Origin: Nitriliruptorales bacterium
GTDB taxonomy: Bacteria; Actinomycetota; Nitriliruptoria; Euzebyales; Egibacteraceae
DNA: 7,020 nucleotides
Reading direction: 5' to 3'
NCBI GenBank assembly: GCA_007133145.1
Contig: SLNF01000046.1
Location: forward strand, 1-7,020
In this document: piece after piece, positions 1 through 5,026 of the stretch
Layout of the letters: each line of letters starts with the position of its first letter
How positions within the stretch are numbered: position 1 is the first letter of the stretch
The notes under the pieces: generated by a model
Database searches by the model: none
What the model was told of the DNA's origin: nothing
What the model saw: only the letters and a program-made list of their open reading frames with translations
Made by a program: the position numbers and the translations under genes

Positions 1-1390
1 CGACGCGCCAGCGCGGGGCGTCGGCGGCGGCCTGGGGGTTCTGGCCGTGGGCGCCGAGGCGCAGCACCATCTGCACGTGGCCCTGGGGCTGCATGTGCCC
101 ACCCATGACCCCGAACGCGAACGCCGGGTGGCCGTCGGCGAAGGCGAAGGCCGGGATGATCGTGTGGAACGGGCGCTTGCCGCCCGCCACGGCGTTGGGG
201 TGCCCCGGAACCGTGGAGAAGCCCGCGCCGCGGTTCTGCAGCGACACCCCCGTGCCGGCGACGACGACCCCTGACCCGAAGCCCATGTAGTTCGACTGGA
301 TGAAGGAGGCCATCCGGCCTTCGCCGTCGGCGGCGGCGAGGTAGACCGTGCCGCCGGGCAGCAGCGAGGCGGGCGCCTGCCCGGTCGCCTGCTCGGGATC
401 GATCGCCGCGGCGTGCGTCGCGAGGCGCCCGGCGTCGAGGAGGTCGGCGGGCGCGAGGCGCATCGCCTGAGGGTCGGCGACCTCGGCGTGGGTGTCGACG
501 AAGGCGCGCTTCATCGCCTCGACGGCGAGGTGGATCGTCGCGGCGTCGTCGGGATCGCCGTCGGCCACCCCGGTGCGCTCGAGGATGCCGAGCGCGGCGA
601 GCGCGGCCAGCCCCTGGCCGTTGGGGGGCAGCTCGGCGACCTCGAGGCCGAAGGCCGGGTGCCGCAGTGCGGCGACCCAGTCGGCCCGATGGCCGGCGAG
701 GTCGGCTTCCGCCCAGGGCGCCCCGGCGGCCCTCGCAGCGGCGAGGATGCGCTCGGCGACCTCCCCCCGGTAGAACGCCTCCCCGCCGCTGGCCCCGATC
801 GCCCGCAGCGTCGACGCCTGGGCGGGAAGCGCGAAGCGCTGCCCCGGCCGGGGCGCGCGCCCGCCGGGCAGGAACGCCTCGGCGAAGCCCTCGACCTCGG
901 TGAGGCGGCGGGAGGCCTGTGCCCAGGCCGCCGCGGTGACCGGCCCGACCGGCCAGCCGCGCTCGGCGTAGCGGGCGGCCGGCTCGACGAGCGCGTCGAG
1001 GCCGAGGCGGCCGAAGCGGGCGCTGAGCGCCGCCCAGGCCGAGACCGCCCCGGGGACGGTCACCGCGTCCCAGCCGCGGGTCGGCATCGCCGGCGACCCC
1101 AGGAAGCGCCCGGCGTCGAGGCCCGCGGGGGAGCGGCCCGAGGCATTGAGCCCGTGGAGGGCCTGGCCGTCCCAGACGAGGGCGAAGGCGTCGGAGCCCA
1201 GGCCGTTGCTCGTCGGCTCGACGACGGTGAGCGTCGCCGCCGCGGCGACGATCGCGTCGACCACGGTGCCTCCGCGGCGCAGCATCTCGAGGCCGGCCTC
1301 GGCGGCCAGCGGCTGCGAGGTCGCGACGACGTGCTCGGCGAGCACCGGCATGCGCTGGGAGGGGTAGGGGAACTGCCAGTCGCTCGTCAT
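1..1390 (-). CDS. Gamma-glutamyltransferase-family Ntn hydrolase (YwrD-like), C-terminus cut by window edge
   Basis: This is a member of the self-processing Ggt fold (N-terminal nucleophile hydrolases), which cleave or transfer acyl groups such as gamma-glutamyl. 463 residues are visible; the family usually has about 530-550, so roughly 70 C-terminal residues lie beyond base 1. Residues 40-75 hold the family's GG..VDA, VVEP and G.GSDAF pattern. Thr348 (bases 347-349, context GGTVY) aligns without gaps to the catalytic Thr391 of E. coli Ggt, so cleavage before it would give a large chain of 347 residues. KRPFHTIIP (405-413) and GVMGGH (427-432, oxyanion glycines) follow. The start ATG at 1388-1390 has an excellent ribosome site 5 bases upstream. 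The N-terminus (MTSDWQFPYP) is not a signal peptide, so I infer a cytoplasmic enzyme. By hand alignment the gamma-glutamyl-binding Arg and Asp of E. coli Ggt are replaced, so the true substrate is uncertain. The family call is strong; the name 'glutamyltransferase' is not. Confidence 0.93.
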   Translation of the reverse strand, partial: MTSDWQFPYPSQRMPVLAEHVVATSQPLAAEAGLEMLRRGGTVVDAIVAAAATLTVVEPTSNGLGSDAFALVWDGQALHGLNASGRSPAGLDAGRFLGSPAMPTRGWDAVTVPGAVSAWAALSARFGRLGLDALVEPAARYAERGWPVGPVTAAAWAQASRRLTEVEGFAEAFLPGGRAPRPGQRFALPAQASTLRAIGASGGEAFYRGEVAERILAAARAAGAPWAEADLAGHRADWVAALRHPAFGLEVAELPPNGQGLAALAALGILERTGVADGDPDDAATIHLAVEAMKRAFVDTHAEVADPQAMRLAPADLLDAGRLATHAAAIDPEQATGQAPASLLPGGTVYLAAADGEGRMASFIQSNYMGFGSGVVVAGTGVSLQNRGAGFSTVPGHPNAVAGGKRPFHTIIPAFAFADGHPAFAFGVMGGHMQPQGHVQMVLRLGAHGQNPQAAADAPRWRV

Positions 1391-1403
1391 CGCGGCCTCC
1401 TCA
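1391..1403 (-). promoter_or_regulatory. Ribosome binding site of the Ggt-like gene, overlapping the upstream stop codon
   Basis: On the minus strand the sequence reads TGAGGAGGCCGCG directly before the ATG. The TGA is the stop codon of the upstream ABC gene, and GGAGG (bases 1400-1396) lies 5 bases before the start. It is the clearest Shine-Dalgarno site at the gene junctions in this window. It fixes the start of the Ggt-like gene and suggests that ribosomes finishing the ABC gene can re-initiate at once. Confidence 0.85.
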
Positions 1404-3218
1404 GTCGCGGGCCTGGGTGCCGGCCATCCAGCTCGCGTGGAGCGCAGCGTAGACGCCGGCCCTGTCGACGAGGTCGGCGTGGCTGCCGCGTTCGACGATG
1501 CGCCCCTCGTCGAAGACGAGGACCTCGTCGGCGGCCTCCGCGGTCGAGAGGCGGTGGGCGATGGCGATCGCCGTCCGGCCGCGCGTCACGCTGTCGAGGG
1601 TGCGCTGGATGCGGACCTCGGTGGCGGGGTCGACGGCGCTCGTCGCCTCGTCGAGGACGAGGAGGTCGGGGTCGGCGACGTAGGCGCGGGCCAGCGCGAC
1701 GAGCTGGCGCTCGCCGACCGACAGCGACTCGCCGCGCTCGCCGACCCGGGTGTGCTCGGCCTCGGGCAGGGCGTCGAGCCAGTCGGCCAGGCCGAGCTCG
1801 AGGAAGGCGAGGCGCACGCGGTCGTCGGAGGTGCCCGGTCTGCCGTAGCGGACGTTGTCGGCGATCGAGCCGTCGAAGAGGAAGCCGTCCTGGGGCACCA
1901 TGACGACGCGTTGCCGCAGGTCGGCGAAGGCGACCTCGGGCAGGGGCACGCCCGAGAGGCGCACCTCGCCGGCGGTGGGGTCCATGAGACGGGTCAGCAG
2001 CTTGGCGAAGGTCGTCTTGCCCGAGCCGGTCTCCCCGACGACGGCGACCCGCCGCTGGGCGCCGATCTCGAGGTCGACGTCGTTGAGGACGTCGCCGCCG
2101 GTGGGGTAGCGGAAGCGCACGCCGTCGAAGCGCACGTTGATCGGTCCCTCGGGAATCGCCGTGCCCACGGCGGGGTCAGCCACCTCCGGGTCGGTGTCGA
2201 GGACGCCGAGCACGCGCCGCCAGCCCGAGATCGCCGTTTGCGCCTGCTCGAGGACCTCGGTGGCGATGCGCAGCGGCCCCACGAAGAGGGTGACGAGGAA
2301 GAGGAAGGCGGTGAGACGGCCGACCCACGGCTCCCCGGGCGGGGCGAGCCCGCCGGCGAGGCCGAGCCAGACCCCGACGACGACGACGGAGGCCGTGGCG
2401 ATCCCCGCGACGACCTCGGCGGAGGAGAACATCGTCGAGGCGAGCCTGCCCGCCCGGAACTGCGCCCGGAACTCCTCCTCGACGCGCTCGGCGATGCGGC
2501 GCTCGGTGCGGTCCTCGATGCCGTAGGCGCGCACCGTCGCCGCGCCGACGACGCTCTCGCTGACCGCGGTCATCATCGCCGCGTGGCGCTCGCGGACGGT
2601 GTCGAAGGCTCGCGAGAGCACGCCCTGGAACCAGGCGATGAGCGGCACCATCGGCCCGACGATGACGAGGACGACGAGGGTGAGCTGCCAGGAGTAGAGC
2701 GCCATCGCGCCGAGTGCGAGCAGGGCCTGCCCGCCGCGGACGACGAGGATGACCCCGCCCCACTGGATGAAGCGGCTGATCTGGTCGACGTCGCTCGTCA
2801 CGCGCGCGACGAGCGCTCCGCGATGCTCCGCGGCCTGGTGGAGGATCGACAGGTCGTGGATGCGCCGGAAGGCCCGCACGCGCACCGCCGACAGGGCGGT
2901 CTCGCTGGCCCGCGCCAGGCGGTAGGTCATCGCGTAGCCGGCGAAGGACGTCGCGACGAGGACGAGGGCGGTGAGGGCCACCGCGACGGCGACGACGCCG
3001 AGGCGCGGCTCGTCGACGCCGACGACCCCGCCGTCGATCGTCTGCTGCACCGCGACGGGTACCGCGACCTTGCCGGCGGTGGCGACGACGGCGAGGAGGA
3101 GGGTCACCGCGAGTCCGTCGCGCAGCTCGGGGCTGAGCTGGAGGCCGCGCACGAGCGTGGCCCACGCACCCGCGGGGCCGCGGCGGATGCCGAGGTCGGT
3201 GGTCTCGGGGGCGCTCAC
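1401..3218 (-). CDS. ABC exporter half-transporter, second subunit (membrane domain plus ATPase; catalytic Walker B, degenerate signature)
   Basis: This 605-residue protein is a type IV (ABCB/MsbA-like) ABC exporter half. Six membrane helices lie at about 36-57, 73-96, 154-176, 178-198, 267-289 and 300-320, followed by the ATPase domain. Visible ATPase motifs are A-loop Tyr371, Walker A GETGSGKT (395-402), Q-loop Gln443, signature LSVGE (499-503) in place of LSGGQ, Walker B LLVLDE with catalytic Glu524, D-loop SAVD (527-530) and switch His555. Walker A, Walker B and switch residues are thus complete while the signature is altered. The start is GTG at 3216-3218, overlapping the stop of the upstream gene as GTGA, so translation is probably coupled; no strong ribosome site precedes it. 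It most likely pairs with the upstream ABC protein in the inner membrane. Substrate cannot be told from sequence; drugs, lipids, peptides or thiols are all handled by this superfamily, and some actinobacterial relatives import. Confidence 0.95.
   Translation of the reverse strand: MSAPETTDLGIRRGPAGAWATLVRGLQLSPELRDGLAVTLLLAVVATAGKVAVPVAVQQTIDGGVVGVDEPRLGVVAVAVALTALVLVATSFAGYAMTYRLARASETALSAVRVRAFRRIHDLSILHQAAEHRGALVARVTSDVDQISRFIQWGGVILVVRGGQALLALGAMALYSWQLTLVVLVIVGPMVPLIAWFQGVLSRAFDTVRERHAAMMTAVSESVVGAATVRAYGIEDRTERRIAERVEEEFRAQFRAGRLASTMFSSAEVVAGIATASVVVVGVWLGLAGGLAPPGEPWVGRLTAFLFLVTLFVGPLRIATEVLEQAQTAISGWRRVLGVLDTDPEVADPAVGTAIPEGPINVRFDGVRFRYPTGGDVLNDVDLEIGAQRRVAVVGETGSGKTTFAKLLTRLMDPTAGEVRLSGVPLPEVAFADLRQRVVMVPQDGFLFDGSIADNVRYGRPGTSDDRVRLAFLELGLADWLDALPEAEHTRVGERGESLSVGERQLVALARAYVADPDLLVLDEATSAVDPATEVRIQRTLDSVTRGRTAIAIAHRLSTAEAADEVLVFDEGRIVERGSHADLVDRAGVYAALHASWMAGTQARD
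3215..3218 (-). other. GTGA stop/start overlap between the two ABC subunit genes
   Basis: The four minus-strand bases GTGA contain the GTG start of the downstream ABC gene and the TGA stop of the upstream one. Such overlaps are typical of translationally coupled genes whose products are needed in equal amounts, which fits two halves of one transporter. Confidence 0.9.
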
Positions 3219-4993
3219 CGGGCGCGCTCGTAGGCCGTGACGAGGTCGGCGTAGGCCGGCACGCGGGTGAGGAGCTCGGCGTGCGTTCCGCGGTCGGCGA
3301 GTCGGCCCTCCTCGAGGACGACGACCTCGTCGGCGAGCTCGATGGTCGCGCGGCGGTAGGCGACGATGACGACCGTCGAGGGCAGGGCGGCTTCGCGCAG
3401 CCCCTCGAGGATCGCGCGCTCGACGCTCGGGTCGACACTCGAGGTCGCGTCGTCGAGCACGAGCAGCCGTGGGCGGCGCACGAGCGCGCGGGCGAGGGCG
3501 AGGCGTTGGCGCTGGCCGCCCGACAGCGTTGCCCCGCGCTCGCCGAGGACGGTGTCGTAGCCCTCTGGCAGCGCCTCGACGAAGCCGTCGGCCTGCGCCA
3601 GGGCGGCCGCCGCGCGCACCTCCTGCTCGGAGAACGGTGCGCCGAGGGTGATGTTCTCGCGCACCGAGGAGTCGAAGAGGAAGGCGTGCTGGAGGACGAT
3701 CGCCGCCTGGGTGGTGACCGCCGAGGGCGCCAGCCCCCGCAGATCGTGACCGTCGAGGATGACCTGCCCGCCGGTCGGGGCAGCGAGACCGACGAGCAGG
3801 GAGGCCAGGGTGGACTTGCCCGAGCCGGTCGCCCCGACGACGGCGATCGTGCGGCCCGCGGTGACGCTCGCCGAGATCGCCTCGAGCGCGGGGGCGCCGT
3901 CGTCGTAGGCGAAGGTGACCTCGTCGAGGTCGACGGCGGCGGGGCCGGGTCGCGGCGGCGGGTCGGCGAGGCCCTCGGGCGCCTCGGGGCGGGCGCGCAG
4001 GACGCGCTCGACGCGCTCCCAGCCCACGACCGAGCGGGGCAGCTCCATGAGGATGAAGCCGAGCGCGCGCAGCGGGAACTCGAGGAGGACGAAGAGGTAG
4101 CCGATGCGGACGATGTCGCCGGTGGAGACCGCGCCGGCGGCGACGCGGACCGCGCCGACGAGCAGGATCGCAAGGATCGCGAGGCTCGGCAGGGCCTCCA
4201 TGACCGGCTCGAAGATCGCGCGCACGCGCCCCACGGCGATGAGGTCGTCGCGCAGGCGCTCAGATGAGGCCTCGAAGCGCGTGGTCTCCTCCTCCTCGCG
4301 GCCGAGGGTCTTGACGACGAGCGCGCCGTCGAAGCTCTCGTGGGCGACCTCGGCGACTTCGGCGCGACCCTGCTGCGCGCGCGTGGCCGGGCGGCGCACC
4401 GCGGCGTTGTAGCTGAGGTTCACCGCGATGAGCGCGGGGATGAGCAGGAGGCCGACGAGGGCGAGCCAGAGGTCGGTGGCGAGGAGCACGCCCCCGGCGA
4501 GCACGAGCATGACGAGCACGCCGACGGTCAGGGGCAGGGGCGCGACCGGCCAGAAGGTCGCCTCGACGTCGGCGTTGGCCGCCGAGAGCAACTCGCCGGT
4601 GGAGCGTCGCCGGTGCCACGACAGCGGCAGGCGCGTGAGGCGCTCGGCGACGCGGCGACGGAAGTGCGCGTGGAGGCCGTACTGCATCCAGTAGGCCGCG
4701 GTGCGGCGCACGACGATGCCGAGGGCGTTGGCCACCGCGATGCCGACGATGACCGCGGCCGCGGTCACGAGCGAGGAGGTCGCGATGTCGCCGTCGCGGA
4801 ACGCCGGCTCGATGACGGTATCGGTGACCCACCCGAGGGCGACCGCCGAGCCGACGGTCGCTGTGGCGTAGAGCGTCGACCCGGCCACGGCGATCGCGAA
4901 GGGTACGGGCATCGTGCGCACCGCCATCGCGAGCACCCCGAGGCCGCGCCGCACGATGCGGCGCTCGAAGGCGGGCTGGTCGGACCGCGACAC
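3215..4993 (-). CDS. ABC exporter half-transporter, first subunit (membrane domain plus ATPase; non-canonical Walker B and switch residues)
   Basis: This 592-residue protein has the same layout as its partner: membrane helices at about 30-54, 72-96, 149-171, 172-194, 262-290 and 293-320, then an ATPase domain. Motifs are A-loop Tyr363, Walker A GATGSGKS (387-394), Q-loop Gln435, canonical signature LSGGQ (490-494), Walker B LLVLDD with Asp515 where the catalytic Glu is expected, D-loop SSVD (518-521), and AYRR with Tyr546 where the switch His is expected. The family rule for heterodimeric exporters is that such a subunit binds ATP but contributes little hydrolysis at its own Walker site. GTG at 4991-4993 is the first start after an in-frame TGA, which is also the stop of the upstream ppk gene. 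No clear ribosome site precedes it, so a start at Met23 or Met28 is possible, although Met28 would lie almost at helix 1. The type of protein is certain; the exact start is less so. Confidence 0.94.
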   Translation of the reverse strand: MSRSDQPAFERRIVRRGLGVLAMAVRTMPVPFAIAVAGSTLYATATVGSAVALGWVTDTVIEPAFRDGDIATSSLVTAAAVIVGIAVANALGIVVRRTAAYWMQYGLHAHFRRRVAERLTRLPLSWHRRRSTGELLSAANADVEATFWPVAPLPLTVGVLVMLVLAGGVLLATDLWLALVGLLLIPALIAVNLSYNAAVRRPATRAQQGRAEVAEVAHESFDGALVVKTLGREEEETTRFEASSERLRDDLIAVGRVRAIFEPVMEALPSLAILAILLVGAVRVAAGAVSTGDIVRIGYLFVLLEFPLRALGFILMELPRSVVGWERVERVLRARPEAPEGLADPPPRPGPAAVDLDEVTFAYDDGAPALEAISASVTAGRTIAVVGATGSGKSTLASLLVGLAAPTGGQVILDGHDLRGLAPSAVTTQAAIVLQHAFLFDSSVRENITLGAPFSEQEVRAAAALAQADGFVEALPEGYDTVLGERGATLSGGQRQRLALARALVRRPRLLVLDDATSSVDPSVERAILEGLREAALPSTVVIVAYRRATIELADEVVVLEEGRLADRGTHAELLTRVPAYADLVTAYERAR

Positions 4994-5026
4994 GGTGGGG
5001 CTGACGGCGCTCGGCGCGGGGTCGGC
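4994..5026 (-). other. Short gap between the polyphosphate kinase and ABC genes
   Basis: These 33 bases are the longest non-coding stretch in the window. They are GC-rich, contain no T-run or convincing hairpin for a terminator, and have no good Shine-Dalgarno before the downstream GTG. They are open in the reading frame of the downstream ABC gene back to the ppk stop, but offer no earlier start codon. I see no promoter, though actinobacterial promoters are poorly recognised by eye. Confidence 0.6.

Noticed and set aside
413..1903. Plus-strand open frame of 496 codons across the Ggt-like and ABC genes
   Set aside because: It crosses two real genes, has a protein of Gly, Arg, Ala and Glu runs with no recognisable domain, and is explained by the G/C-only third positions of the minus-strand codons.
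1498..2526. Repeated short words such as GAGGTCG and CGACGAGG across the window
   Set aside because: They reflect frequent Leu-Glu, Asp-Leu, Val-Val and Leu-Val codon pairs in a GC-rich genome. They keep no fixed spacing and are not an array.
1437..3233. Plus-strand open frame of 598 codons opposite the second ABC subunit
   Set aside because: It mirrors the ABC gene almost exactly. Its product is a highly acidic, low-complexity sequence (D, E, G, R, A, V, H), as expected from the complement of codons such as CTC, GTC and CGC. No domain is visible.
2176..4173. Minus-strand open frame of 665 codons spanning both ABC genes
   Set aside because: It is an out-of-frame reading of the two ABC genes, rich in Arg, Pro, Ser and Ala. 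It lacks any motif, while the overlapping frames carry complete Walker and signature motifs.
3281..4267. Plus-strand open frame of 328 codons opposite the first ABC subunit
   Set aside because: It has the same low-complexity acidic composition and position over a certain gene; it is a shadow.
4994..5026. Possible intrinsic terminator between ppk1 and the ABC genes
   Set aside because: GC-rich, but no stable stem-loop followed by a T-run on the minus strand could be found.
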